A DNA stretch of 64,000 bases from Gracilariopsis chorda (Eukaryota > Rhodophyta > Florideophyceae > Gracilariales > Gracilariaceae), in the NCBI GenBank assembly GCA_003194525.1, contig NBIV01000033.1:335564-399563 (forward strand), in the 5' to 3' direction. This document shows, one piece after another, positions 1 to 12,411 of the stretch (positions within the stretch are counted from its first letter, which is position 1; each line of letters begins with the position of its first letter). Under the pieces are notes generated by a model, which was given only the letters and a program-made list of their open reading frames with translations, made no database searches and was not told where the DNA came from. The position numbers were made by a program, and so were the translations under genes.

Positions 1-63
1 AGTTCTTATACGCCCACAAAATGAACCAGAAAATACGGAAGGTACAAAAACCCCAACCTAAAG

Positions 64-2561
64 TCATAGTTAGGTGAGTTTGAAGATATATTTCCAGACC
101 AACTACCAAAAGGACTGCCCCCGCAGCGAGAACAAGACTTTCATATCGACCTACTGCCAGGCTCTACACCACTCAAGCAAGCAGTAGATCGAATGTCAGA
201 TAAAGAACTTACAGAACTTTGTAAGCAGCTCGACGAACTACTCAACAGGGTTTCATCTGATCAAGTTCAAGCCCTTGGGGTGCACCCGTACTATTCGTCG
301 CCAAGAAAGATGGAGCATTGAGACTATGCATTGACTACTGAGTAGTAAACAAACAAATGGTGAAGAATAGTTACCCCATACCCCAGATTGATGACATATC
401 CGATCAGCTAAGTGGCGCTAGAATATTTTTAAAAATAGATCTTCGTTCAGGATATCATCAAATAATACTTTCTGAACAGTCAATCCCAAGAACAGCCTTC
501 CGTACAAGATACAATCACTTTGAGTTCCTTGTAATTCCTTTTGGCCTTACCAACGCACCAGCTTCATTTATGAGCCTGATGGATACGGTACTGAGAGAAT
601 ACATAGACGTGTTCGTCTTAGTATATCTAGATGACATTTTTATTTCTAGTAAGAATAAAGAAGAACATCTGAAGCATCTCAGATGTGTACTCAAAAAAAC
701 TTCGCGAGCACACGCGTTATGGGAAGCTTTCAAAGTGTGAATTCATGAAGCAGAAAGTTGAGTATCTTGGAGAAATTGTGAGTGCAAAAGTTATATCCGT
801 CGAAGCGCAGAAGGTTGATTCAATCGTGAAGTAGATTACACCTAAAAACAAGACCGAAGTCCAGGCATTCCTTGGATTAGTAAACTAATACCGAAGATAT
901 ATCAAGAACTGTTCCGAAATATCAAAACCCTTGACCAAACTATGCGAAAAATCTGAACTTGAATAGAAACAAGAACAAGCTCAAAGTTTTGACTCCTTGA
1001 AGAAAGCTATGTGGAGAACCCCAGTACTAAGGCACTTGGACCCAAAATTACCCATGATCGTTATTACCGACGGTGCTCAATATGCCATTAGAGCCGTTAT
1101 GGAACAGGTTGAAAACAATGTTAAACGACCTGTAGCATATTCATAAAGAACATTAAAAGCCCATGAACCACGTTACGCAGCCCAAGAAAGAGATCTCATG
1201 AGGGTAATAGACACGTTGAGGACGTGGAGAGTGTACCTTCATGGCCAACAATTTACGTTTTACATTGACCACTACCCTTTGAAGTATCAATAATCTCAAT
1301 CGAACGTGTCTCAAAGACAGGTAAGCTGGCTGGAACAAATCGTTGAGTTTGATTTCTGTCTTCAGCCGATCAAAGTGATGTCCAACGTTGTCGCAGATGC
1401 TCTTTAAAGATACCCGGAACACGCTGAGAACCCTGAAGTAATTAACCGGTCATTACTTTAGGAAGCAATTCTCAGACCCGCCAAAGTTAGTTGTATATCC
1501 CATCTTGGTAAAGTATCCAAGAAGGATACGTGCACATTCATCAACGGATATATGAACTACAAGGAATTTGGAAACCCTACAAATCTCCACAGAGGACATT
1601 CTACAAACGAAACGGAATTTTGTATAGGGAAGGTCCACTCTGCCTACCAAAAGGAGAGGTACGACTACAGATACTACACGAATACCACGATCAACCTATA
1701 TCAGCTCACCTAGCATTTAAAGAAACATAAGAAAATATTCGGAAAGTATACTACTGGAAATAGTTACGCCAAATGATTAAGGAATACGTCGAATCATGTC
1801 CAAAGTGTCAAGAAACGAAATCAGGGACCAAGATACCCCAGGGTCAACCACAACCACTAACTCCTCCGAAAAAGAAGTGGGCCCAAATTACAATGGACTT
1901 CATCACACCGCTTCCTAAAACGAAATATACGAGGAGTGCATTGTACCTAGTAGTAGACCGCTTATCCAAGTTGATCAGAAGTATCTTCACAAAGTCAGAT
2001 TTCACTGCAGTCCAGACTGCAGAACTCTTTTTCAAACACGTAGAAAGACATCATGGCCTCTCTGAAGTAATTATCTCCGACAGGGACAAGATTTTTATGA
2101 GCCACTTTTGGAAAGAACTATTCTGGAGAGAACTATTCCGTCTCATCGGTACTAATATGAGGACATCAACAGCATATGACCCACGGGCAGATGGTCAAAC
2201 CGAGGCAATGAACAAAAAATTTGAAGAAATGATTAGAGCATACGTCATCCTTATGCAATCTAATTGGAATGAACACCTCGTAGAATTCGAGGTCGCATAC
2301 AACTCTTCAGAGAACTCAACCACAAATTTCCCCCCCTTCTTCTTAACAAATGGGGACCACCCAAGAGTACTACCGCTCGATACTATCATTTCAGAAAATG
2401 ATGCAGCTCTGAAGTTCATAGACAGCATGAAACAAGCCATCATTGAAGCAAGAACACAGATTGAAAAACAGAACCGTTACTCCAAGTCATACACCGATAA
2501 AAAGCGGTCCCCCTGCACATTCCAAGTAGGACCGAAAGTCATGTTGTCCACAAAAAAATAA
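64..2561 (+). pseudogene. gypsy pol relic: RT, RNase H, integrase
   Basis: Reverse transcriptase begins around 75-325 (a frame with FEDIFPDQLPKGLPP), changes frame near 325, and continues from 357 with YPIPQIDDI, LKIDLRSGYHQI, PFGLTNAP and the catalytic YLDD box at 624-635. Another frame change lies near 700. RNase H covers about 1030-1420 and ends with VADAL followed by a stop where DALSRYP is usual. Integrase covers about 1680-2561: CPKCQ zinc-site cysteines near 1800, the ITMDFITPLPK first Asp, ISDRDKIFMSHFW second Asp, and RADGQTEAMNK with the Glu. At least eight in-frame stops interrupt it, several at positions where Trp, Tyr or Ser is conserved. Not functional as read. Confidence 0.9.
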
Positions 2562-2780
2562 ATGCGGATCACATGGGAAAGAAGTCCAAACTACGAATCC
2601 GATAATGTGTACCGTTCTGGTTCATAGAAAAACTTGGTCCAGTAACATTTCGTCTAGACTTAAGTCACACACTGAATTCAAAAATTCATGATTTGTTCCC
2701 CGCTAATGTTCTCAAGCCTTAGCGAGAACACAAATCCATTCGTTCCCAGCCAGATCATCCCACCCCGGTAACATTGAAGG

Positions 2781-2899
2781 ATGGGAAAAAAGTATATGAA
2801 GTAGAGTGTACTGTAAATCACAGAAAACGGGCCAGACAATTTGAATTTATTGTCAAATGGCTTGAATACCCAAGTCATGAGAACACTTCGATTAAATAA
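2781..2899 (+). pseudogene. Chromodomain at the C-terminus of element 1 integrase
   Basis: The frame GKKVYEVECTVNHRKR followed by FIVKWLEYPSHENTSI and a stop at 2897-2899 matches the core of the chromodomain (Y-x-VE-x-I, then F-x-VKW-x-GY-x-x-x-x-x-TW). The final Trp is replaced by Ile, so the fold may be incomplete. Chromodomains at the end of integrase define chromoviruses and direct integration to marked chromatin (family knowledge). It lies about 220 bp after the integrase stop, separated by stops. Confidence 0.75.
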
Positions 2900-2926
2900 A
2901 GAGATCTCACGCTCTGCAAAGCACTC

Positions 2927-3832
2927 CTACAGCAGTATAGGAAGACGAACGGACTCATACCAAGAAGGAACTAAGCATCCCCGTCTCAAGAAAGCTTGAA
3001 GATGAATCAGAACTCCAATGCCGAAGTCGCGAGAGAGTTTTACAACAATATCAACCTCGGCGGAAGCTCGGTATACCACTGGATGGGTGAAATCACTGGC
3101 ATTGAAGCAAGCAGGCTACGTCCTTGCTGGGCAGCCTGTCTTATCTGATTGTCATTCGCCCAGCACCGTGGACCCTTCTACAGCGAAGAGAATTACATAC
3201 TGCTGCACTGACTCTTCTTCAACTATGATGGTGGAATTCTGACGATTTTGGACGATACGTTCGAAATTCATATCTTCTACCATATGGTCGCGTGTTATGG
3301 ACAGCTCACGGGTGAACGAAGTTTTAAGGAGAAAATTGGTGAAATCCAGATCGGCTTCGAGGATGAAGGTCAAGTCCCATTCATCTTCGAACCTGAAACT
3401 CAGCACGACCTGTTCCCCGTTCCTCCCGAATCTGAGTTTGTGCCCGTCTAAGAAAACCTTCATCACGAGTCGGGTCGACTTTACTGTTACGTGAGAGTGA
3501 TAGTAGAACTAGTTATTATTTACCTTTCTTTGAGTACAGTTGGCTCTAGCATCAGTTCTAACGTGCACAAACTAGCTTGTTTTATTCTACTCAATCTGCT
3601 GAAGAAATTAATTACCCATTTGCGATGCCAAATTGACCTCAAAAACGAGTTGATATCTTCCTGACACCCTGTCAATATGACATGACAACATGTTCATCTC
3701 AAACAAGTCTTGGTTTACCAAATGGACATGTTGGCTCTGAAATACACGTTGCCTATTACTCAAAACGTTGACAGACACTTCACACGGTACAGCAGGGATC
3801 GAACGGTCATGGAACATTCCCGAAGGAGTCAT
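2927..3832 (-). pseudogene. Antisense frame between pol and the 3' end of element 1
   Basis: One minus-strand frame can be followed from an ATG at 3830-3832 to a stop at 2927-2929, about 302 codons, with stops at 3608, 3587, 3572, 3509, 3152 and 3116. Its longest open piece (3508-3155) has the amino acid mix of a real protein, for example LDGHKLRFGRNGEQVVLSF and DEWDLTFILEADLDFTNFLL. The piece after the 3116 stop (FTHPVVYRASAEVDIVVK) stays protein-like in the same frame. No known domain was recognised. It is convergent to the chromodomain end of pol. The placement matches the antisense frames in elements 2 and 3. It could still be a chance open frame. Confidence 0.45.
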
Positions 3833-4149
3833 GCCAAGTCATCCCTAGCACCGTTGGTTCATGCCAGATCATCAAGAGCTTGTCTGATGACAACTCATCA
3901 GCATTGATGGAATTTGCCAAGTCATCATACGACTAGATCTGGCACTGAACCTGGTAATCTAGTCCCGTACGGAGGCCAGTATCAGCACCAAGCATCATAC
4001 CGTTTACCTCGGACGAGTTCCCATCGACTACTGGCACTGATGGAACTACAATAGAAACTCTACATAAACCCCGATGGATGTTTCGAACTTCTAACTCGGA
4101 TCATCACCATCGACTTCCAACCAATTCAACCACTGCACCTCTGCTCCTA
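3833..4149. other. Junction between elements 1 and 2, no gene seen
   Basis: No convincing coding frame. A short motif of the form GCCAAGTCATC or GCCAGATCATC recurs (near 3833, 3863 and 3913). The segment separates the end of element 1 from the truncated LTR of element 2. Confidence 0.5.
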
Positions 4150-4370
4150 ACAATAGCCTCCTTTTCTGGGTTCGCACTGGTCTACCGTACGCGTGTTTCA
4201 CCGTTTCCCGGTTTTACAGTTCCTGTTTACCTCCGTGGTATTTTCGAACTACCGTCGGTCTTACACCGGACACTTGGGAAGATGGAGGGCTCAACCGCTG
4301 AGTCTACCTTGCAAGAGGGCAGGGACACAGACATAGTTGAGCGTCAACCGTTCCTGGGTTTTGCACTACA
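4150..4370 (+). repeat. 5' LTR of element 2, 5'-truncated
   Basis: Homologous to the 3' part of the LTRs at 14208-15117 and 15280-16214, starting near AGCCTCCTTTTCTGGGTT and ending in TTGCACTACA at 4370, the CA end expected of an LTR. About 690 bp of the LTR's 5' side is missing, probably lost or replaced at the junction with element 1. Confidence 0.8.
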
Positions 4371-4372
4371 AG

Positions 4373-4385
4373 TGGTCTCCCGACC
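4373..4385 (+). promoter_or_regulatory. Candidate primer-binding site of element 2
   Basis: TGGTCTCCCGACC begins two bases after the LTR end. TGG at this place is the complement of the tRNA 3' CCA end, and a 2-nt offset is common in gypsy elements. The tRNA was not identified. Confidence 0.55.
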
Positions 4386-4619
4386 TAGAATGGTTTAACC
4401 TGGATTGGTTGTTTCAAACTGATACCATTTCTGGTTTGTTTCCTAGGAGTAAGACTCACGTGGAAAGTGAAGAACTGCTTATCAGTTGGACCTTCATATC
4501 GTTATCGAGTGACCTCGGTTTAGGTTTGCTTTCTTTTATTTGTGTATCTGTTCTGCTCTGCGGATATCTCGTTATCGAGCCCTTCAGTATCCTGGGTCGA
4601 TTGGTTGGGTACTTTTGAA

Positions 4620-6560
4620 ATGCCACTACCCTCCAAAAATTCTCGTGCAGGTTCTGCAGGCGCTGCTCCGCCTGCTGCACCGAGTTTGCGTCGTTGTACC
4701 GTCGATAGTTCACCTACTCATGAGGTCTTTCCGGATGTTGAAAGAGCTCCCTCTGTTGCTGGTCCACGAATAGTCGCTGTGGTTAACCAACCAGTGGTTG
4801 AGATACCGTCTGCGGTTGTTCTGGGTTGCAACGTTGCAACGGACTTATCTCGACTTGAGTCGCGTATCTACATGGCTGCTGCGACACATGTGGAAGTCTT
4901 GAAGAGTATTACCGAGGTACGTCGTAAGGTTGATGACGCACAAGTTCGGGATGTCTCTTACGATTTACGTCGATTTAGACAGGACTTGAATTGCATTGTG
5001 GAACATCTTGGAAGACCCCAATCGTTTATGAAAGGTTATCAGGTATATAACAAAAAAGTTCGTGAAACAGTAACTCGAATCCACTCTCGTATGGATATTC
5101 TCGAAGAAAGAATAAGTATGAATGAAGCAGTGGACGCGCGTATTCCCCGACGAAAATGCTTCTGTTGGTTTGATTCACCGTTCGGGTAAACGAATTCATG
5201 TCAATTTCACGAAGGAAGTTTTCATCTATTCGGATTCGTCAGGTTCTGATTCTGATATCCATTCTAGTGGTTCCTTCTCGGATTCATCGGTTCCCGATTT
5301 TGATCGTGGACGATCTCTAGCGTCACTTACAGAGGCTGCGTACCTTAGTCAAGGCCTTATTTGCTCTCGTGAGAAAGGACAGCGCCATCTGGAGCTCAAA
5401 GAATTAGAATCTACGAATCATCTTTACAGGAAGCTGTTATTGTATCGATATTATGGCCTCAACGACTTACAGAATGATTGATCATGATGTAGAACTAAAA
5501 GATTCGAGGATTAAATCAAAAGAATGAGTATTACCTTACAGAAGCGGTTCTCTGATGAAGACCCAATCTTGGTTCTCTAATTCGTCCCGAAGTTCGTTCA
5601 GGAGGCTGATATACTCGGAATGAGTGAAGCACAAGCGTATGTCGCTCTATCTTACTTTCTAACCAGTATCAATAAAGATCAGTTTACATCCGTACGTTGA
5701 TCTTCCCGTGCTCCGGAGGGTGGGGTAAACTGTTGGCCAGAAGCCGTTCAAGACCTACTCAGGTCCTACGAAACTGGTATTGCTATGAAAATACGATACT
5801 GGCTTTGCACGATACAAGGCAGAAGTCTGGAGAGACCGAAAAGGTTTATTCGACGCGTTTGAATAAGGCGTTTCACCGTTTTGGTAATGTGCATTCCGCC
5901 CAAGAACGCTAGAATATGTTTGTTGATGGTCTTGATGCTGCTACTACAGCTTCGTTTGCTCGCTATCGCGAAGAGAAAGGGAGAGTTCCCTACCTCGAAT
6001 TGGTTCAATTTGCCCGAGCCGAGGAAAATACTTCTCGTGCTGGACATCCGTGGAGAACTCGACTGTCGAGAGCTCTTCTGGTAGAAGATTCATCCTCGTT
6101 ATCACTATTGAGCGATAGAACCGCTACTGATGATAAAGACAACATCAATTTTGCTGGAAGTGATCCAGATTCGTTGGGAACTACGGATCTCTTGTCAAAA
6201 TCGACTTTGACCGCGAATGGAGAACCTGCGTGTTATGGAAGCGTTCGAGTTCCAGCAGCTCTGCTCGATTATGAAAACAACGGTACGCGTAGTACATGTC
6301 CGGGTTGAAAGAACACAAGAAAACTTCGGGTGGACAATTGCCCATCCGATGCTTCAGCCCAGCTGATATGTTTTATCTGCTACCTATATGGTCATGTTGC
6401 ACCTAAATGCACATTCCCCATGCGGGAAGTGTTGAAGATCGTCGCACATTACGAAGCCCTCACACGTGAGCAGAAGACTCGCATTAGGAGTAGTTCCTAT
6501 GAAAAACAGAAGTATGCAAGCATACCTGCACTAGGTGTCAGCAGACAAGGCTATTCGTAG
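4620..6560 (+). pseudogene. gag relic of element 2 with CCHC zinc knuckle
   Basis: The likely start is the ATG at 4620 (MPLPSKNSRAGSAG), which begins an Ala/Pro-rich leader followed by a charged region with coiled-coil character (LSRLESRIYMAAATHVEVLK, then LDFRQ-type heptads to about 5130). The frame changes near 5150 into an acidic stretch, and changes again several times to 6308. A perfect CX2CX4HX4C zinc knuckle (CFICYLYGHVAPKC) lies at 6369-6410. Gag binds RNA and forms the particle (family knowledge). Broken by several shifts. Confidence 0.75.
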
Positions 6561-6889
6561 ACCTAAAGTTGGTACCCATGTGAAAAAGGTTGTACCTGCG
6601 ATTGAAGTTCGTCAGGAATCCATTGAAATGGATACTTCAACCGAATTCGGTGCAATCCGTTTCGGAAAGCTAGCTTAGGTAGTTTCCTCTTTGGCAGGGG
6701 CGTCTTCCGAGTCAAAGTTGAAGACGCCCGAGGCAGAAGAGCTTTGCTCCCCGGCTGTTAAGATCCTTATACGGATGACAGCGGCAACAGAGGTTGAGTC
6801 AGACTAATTATTGGTTCTGCGGCGACTTTGGGTACGTTTCCATAATCTCCGTATCCCGGATCAACTCTTGGTGATGGCCAAGAGAAACT

Positions 6890-9800
6890 ACAAATTTTAT
6901 GCCGACCCTGGCTTCCCAACCATATCATGGTTCAAAAGTTGTCTGTTCTTGACGCTAGAGCTGCGCCCAATCCAATCCATACGGATTTGATACCACCGAC
7001 ATTTCGTGGTAACATCCACTTCGGACCCTCGATGGATATCGCCGACGCGAAAAATAACCTGTTCAAAACGTCTGGGTATATATATCTCGTCGTGAGATTA
7101 GGAACCTGCCTGGTACAACTCGACTTCGTTGTATGCGAGACGCTCGCTGCACCGGTAATACTCGGTTGTGACTTTTGTGACCGCTTCGTTGATGCTATTC
7201 GCCCTCGTGCAAAATCAGTTGAAATGGAAGATGGATCGACAGTACCGGTTCTACGGTAGCAGTTCAAATGTGCTACGCGCAAACGCGTTCCAATACCTTC
7301 TTCACAGGAGATTGCCGATATTAATCCGGTTTCCACGAAGCTTCTTATTTGCAAGATTGCGATGTGGCAGGAGTCCCAAACCTGGGTGTCAGTTGTTACC
7401 AACAAACATGGTGTGAACGTGATTCAACCATTATCATCACTTTACGATGATCTTCAACTCGCTTTGGCGAATGTTGTAGTCTCAGTTGAGCTCGACAAAC
7501 CTTTTCAGGTCTTGGTTGCTAACTTGGGCAAAACTACGCGGTGGTTAGTCAAAAACCAAGTACTGGGTTTAGCCCTTCCGCATCCGATAGCAATTGCTAC
7601 GACGAGAATACCTGTTGCTCTGGTTCTTGATATCGAAGAACCCAAGGAGGGGGAGAGCTGTGCTGAAGCCGAAATTGCACCTGCCAAGACCAAGAATTCG
7701 GACTCAGCACGACTGGAACCCGAAAAGGGTATTGGACTACAGCCCGGTTCTGAACAGAAAGACCTTGTCAAAGAGTTGGAAAACTTGAATTTAAGTCATG
7801 TTCCTGGGACAGATCGCAAAAGATTGCGAGAAATGCTACGTGAGTGTACATCCATGTGGGATAGCTCCCTTGGAAAAATAGGGATAATGGAACAGTATAT
7901 TAATCTCTTTCCAGATACAAAGCCAACTGCTCAACACAAATATCGGGCAGGTCCAAAAGCTCGGGAAGAAGAGAAATCTAAAGTTGAGAAAATGCTAAGA
8001 GCTGGCGTTATAGAGCCCGCTCAGTCAGCTTGAGCTTTACCACTCGTATTGGTTCCTAAACCCGGAGGTTCTGTATTGATTACTGACGCCTCAATATGGT
8101 TACCGTCAAGTACTTCTATGCAATCCCTCTGGTGGATGAATACATCAACTCACTTGGGAGTGCTAGGCTATTCACCGCATTTGAAGCCAACTGTGGTTAC
8201 TGACAAGTTCCTATCCAAGAGGATGATCGCGATAAAACTGCATTTGTGTGTCCCAAAGTATTTTTCGGTTTAAAAGTATGCCATTCGGACTTACTAACGC
8301 ATCCGCTACGTTTCAACGTGCTATCGATATATTTTAACATGATTCAAGTGGAAACCCCGTTTGGTATATCTGGACGATATTATCGTGTTTCCCGATAACG
8401 CGGATGATCACTTAACCCATGTACACGACGTCATACGTGTACTGCGTGAAGCATGAATCACTCTTAAGTTGAAGAAATGTGAGTTCTCTACAGATTCTGT
8501 GAAATATCTTGGGCACATTACTCGCCCAGTTCAACTCTCTGGCGATGAGTCTCGAATGAAATCGCTTTAGAACGCGAAGCATACGGTTAGATAAACAGAA
8601 CTCAGATCCTTTCTTGGATTATATAACGTATACCTACGTTTCGTACCTGATTTTGCGGACATCGCAGCTCCCCTTAACACACTTTCAACCAACGGACAAC
8701 CAGTGAACTTGGTACATTTTGGTGACGCAGAATCTACTGCCTTCTCCACAATAGTGGATACTGTTACATCACCGTCAATCTTTCGTTTTCCCAAACTTGG
8801 GCTTTTCTATGAAGTGGACACTGGTGCCAGTGATAAACAGGTTGGCTGTGCATTATTTCAGATCTCAGAAGAAGGTGAGAAGAATCCCATCGGATATTGG
8901 TCACGAAGTTTTAACTTACACGAACTTAATTACTCGGTTTCTGAGAAAGAGTTCCTTGCCTTTATATGGCCATTAACAACGCTCCAACCGTACATTATGG
9001 GTACTCACGCTAAGGTGTACACGGATCACGCGTGCCTCCGTTGGCTCTTGAAGAATACCAAACCTTCCGGTCAGTTGATTCGTTGGTGTTTACGCTTATC
9101 GGAGTTCGATTTTGATATCCTATACAAGAAAGGATGCTCTAATCCTCACGCGGATGCGTTATACCTATTTGGAACGACTGCAGAAGCAGAAGCTGCAGAC
9201 CTGGGTATACCATGCTTTATGATGGAAAACTTGTGCGGAAGTGCTGAAATCCTTTCGGATGATGTATGTGAAGACATAATTGCTACCAAAAGCTCGTAAC
9301 CACTGGCTGGTTCATTTCTACATATTGCTCCAGAGGAGATAATCCATGAACAACAACTGGATTAGTTCTGTACACAGATTGGAGCACTACTTAATGGTGA
9401 AGATCGCATACCATTTGTCGTGAACGACCAAGGATACGTGGTTACATTGGTTCAATCCACACCACAAATCGTGGTACCGCACTCATTGCAACAGCGAATC
9501 TTACATATGTCTCCTATGTGAGATTGAGAGCTTACCCTGGGGGTCGAAAGTTGTACTTGAATCTTAGAATAGACTTCTACTGGCCGGCTATTGCATTCGA
9601 CTGCTATGCAGTTCGACGTTTTTGAACAGAGTGTGCTAAGAATAATGTAAAGCTACGTAGATACTCAAAGAAGTTAACGTTATTTCCAGCCCGGGCTCCG
9701 CTCGAATTCGTTACGATTCATATTCTTAGAGAATTAGTACGCACCGTGTATGGCAACAAGTTCTTGTTGGTAATAACCGATTGATTTTCAAAACTGGTAA

Positions 9801-10075
9801 GGACTGTGCCGTTGAAGGGAATTCCCGCTAGCGCAGTCTTACAAGCATTTATCACGCACTGGGTGTTCGTACACGGTCCATCTGTTCATCTGCTCTCAGA
9901 TAATGGAGGACAGTTCACTTCTAAGTTCTTCCAGGATTTCTGTCGAAGCTTAACGATTAAGAACGTGTTCACGACCTCGTATCACTCCGAAAGCAATGGG
10001 GAGGTAGAACGATTTAATATTACGATGCTTCACGCATTAAGATCCTATGTGGCGGATCATCTCAAAGAGTGAGAA
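6890..10075 (+). pseudogene. pol relic of element 2: protease, RT, RNase H, integrase
   Basis: Aspartic protease lies at about 6895-7259 (FYADPGFPTIS at the active-site position, later VILGCDFCDRFVDAIRP as the C-terminal part). RT begins near 7790, has LVPKPGGS near 8050, MPFGLTNASATFQRAID near 8277, and YLDD at 8366-8377. The motif carrying the first catalytic Asp reads FTAFEANCGY, so Glu replaces Asp. RNase H is at 8703-9299 (FYEVDTGASDKQVGCALF, TDHACLRWLL, SNPHADAL). Integrase core is at about 9780-10072 (LLSDNGGQFTSKFF, SNGEVERFN). Stops and shifts occur throughout; not functional. Confidence 0.88.
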
Positions 10076-10542
10076 TTATACACCGATGGTATCACTATGC
10101 ATACAACACCCAGGTTCATCTGGTTCCTTTTTTATCACATTTTGGATTAGTTTTGTCACGTATTCCACCACCGGTGGCCATCGAGGCACAAACTACGCTC
10201 TCAAAGTACCCCTCGATAGGTTCATAACCTGCATCATAGAATCGGTGGCTAGTGAAGATAGTACCGATCGCTCGGAAAGCTATTGCAAGAGCTCAGGACG
10301 CGTACAAGCATAATTTTGATAACAAAGTTCGTACACATCTTCCGAAAGTTTCCAAAAATGACTTTTTATTCGTACGTAAGGAGTACTACAATCCTGAGTA
10401 GGAACGGGGCCATAAGCTGCTTCCAATTGTGGATGCACCCTGTTGAGTGGTATCTTATGATGAAAAAACAGTTGTGTTGGAAATTAACGATCAACATGAA
10501 CGGATATAACGCTATCACGTCACCCACTTTCCTACTCCTAAC

Positions 10543-11112
10543 ATGGAAATGGTAATGGCACCTGTGAGAGTTTCAAGGGCACCCCAATTAGACAAACCAC
10601 ATAGAACGGACTGTACATTGCGTTCTGCGATTCTTCCTACACCGGATCGCGATTTAGCTGATATAACTTTGCAGTCAGGTTCTCAATCCGTTGGGTCCTC
10701 TGGCACACAACAGAACCGTCCGCAAATAATCACTAGAGTACAACGCCCGCCTGCAGTTTTCTCGGCACCGCCAGCTTCGGCTAAGGAGGGGAACAGTGGC
10801 CCTGAAATCGCTGTTGATGCATCACCGTCAGTGGCAAGTCCGCTCTCTGGATATCCTCACGACGTCGCGACAACTCCAGAAGGAGGAACTCCCATAGAGG
10901 ACCCGAACCATCAGGGTAAGAGACACGCTACGCCTCAAATCGATGAGATTACCCTCAGAAATGAACTGAAGTCCCCACAACGGAAAGACACTACGAGTAA
11001 CACCAGTACTGTGGTCAAACCGTCCACTTCGAAGGAGAAGAAAAATTGCACTCGCGAAGTTGTGACACGCACCGAGAAGACGGTTTTAGCAGACCCACAT
11101 GGGTGTTTCTAA
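10543..11112 (+). pseudogene. Ser/Pro/Thr-rich linker frame of element 2
   Basis: A 189-codon open frame follows the integrase region. It is rich in Ser, Thr, Pro and Lys with no hydrophobic core (e.g. PSVASPLSGYPHDVATT). In chromoviruses a disordered linker often joins the integrase C-terminal domain and the chromodomain; this frame sits at that place. Function is inferred from position only. Confidence 0.5.
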
Positions 11113-11829
11113 GGAGATTATAACCTGGGTTGGTCAATATTGTAGTTTGTAGAAGAACGAAGATCCCTGAAATGAAGTCAAATCTGAATATTTTTGGGCA
11201 CAAGTCATACCGTCACTGGTGAAATTGAACACAATAGTGTGCTCCGTGACAGCATTGCTGTGTGCATGTACGGAGAACCGGATTACAGTGCCAGGATACG
11301 TTGACGCGTGTGCACCACGCCCAATGGTAACCAGTCGTAAGCGCCACCGCAAGTGGTGACAGACAGTAATCTTGTGGCTCTCGTGGACTTGACCCAAACC
11401 AATCAGATGGTGGATAATCCACCGTGTTTGGTGAACCACTGCCTTGGCGCAGTGACTGCAACGTGTGCGCTTCTCCGTCGCAACGATACATCTGCATGGA
11501 TAAGCAGAACATCTCGAATCTCCGAAGCTATCGTTCAGCGGGCATTTGCGCATGAAGAACGTTATTTAGCTCGTTGTACTCGTGAGAGTAATTAAGTTCA
11601 GCTGATCTGTACGGATCACCTTTCGGACGTAGTAGACGTGAGTTAGCTCGTCGTCGTCGTGACAAGATACGACGAAGTCGTGAAGCTGTCTTCGCTCACC
11701 AGAAGGCTTTATAACGCTCCTGACGGCGCTCTGAACTCGAATTTGTGTGCCTAAGGTAAACTGACTACGGTATGCGTCATGGAGACGGATAAAACTGGAG
11801 TGTATTCACAGAAGTTCGTTGTGGAATGA

Positions 11830-11961
11830 ATCGTGCGTCATGAAACTCATGATGGAGTACTGAGTTATCTCATCCGGTGGTATGGATATCCACCCGCGGA
11901 GGATACATGGGAACCCTTAAAGCACCTTCCAAGGTCTAAGGTCATATCATACTACCGTAGG
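11830..11961 (+). pseudogene. Chromodomain of element 2
   Basis: After a stop at 11827-11829 the frame reads IVRHETHDGVLSYLIRW, then YGYPPAEDTWEPLKHLP, matching the chromodomain core (hydrophobic strand, [VI]RWxGYxxxxxTWEPxxxL). All aromatic-cage-type positions look present, and it is better preserved than the chromodomain of element 1. It marks the C-terminal end of pol; the antisense frame starts about 450 bp further on, on the other strand. Confidence 0.88.
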
Positions 11962-12411
11962 ACCCAGTCCGCTCTTCCATCCACTTTGGATAATGCGCAA
12001 GTTGGGTAACCCCCACTGGTGAGATGGCAGAGGACGTCAATTGGACCACAACGCAGTTAGCGGAGGACCTCCAGGAGAGTAAGAAGTTGACACTTCTGAT
12101 AGGAGTGGAGGCTCCAGGAATATTCACTTTTATTTACCAAATTAATGGTTTCACCTAATTAACGGTTTGTGAAGATGAAGCATGCATCATGGAGATGAAT
12201 TACACGAAGTGTGAAGAAGAAGATCGAGAAGCTTGAGAAGCAAGAAGAAGAAGTATGAAGTTAACACAGGGTGTTTATTCTGTGCTCAGAAAAATTGTCA
12301 CTGGGTGATTAGGTACCAAGAGGTTGTTTCACTCCCGATGAGAGAATGGCACCACCCTTGTCTGACGCTCCTGGCGTGTGCTGCGCAGCGAACGCTAGCA
12401 GTTGACCCACG

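Larger units (their letters stand above)
1..3832 (+). mobile_element. Decayed Ty3/gypsy chromovirus relic (element 1), 5' part outside the window
   Basis: The window opens inside the pol gene of a gypsy-type LTR retrotransposon. In order it shows the start of reverse transcriptase, the YLDD box, RNase H, integrase (CxxC and DDE core), a chromodomain and then an antisense frame. No LTR of this element was found; its 5' LTR would lie before base 1, and its 3' end runs into the truncated LTR of element 2 near 4150. Many in-frame stops and at least two frame changes mark it as old. Boundaries are approximate. The order RT, RNase H, integrase, chromodomain is established for chromoviruses; the rest is read directly. 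Confidence 0.85.
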
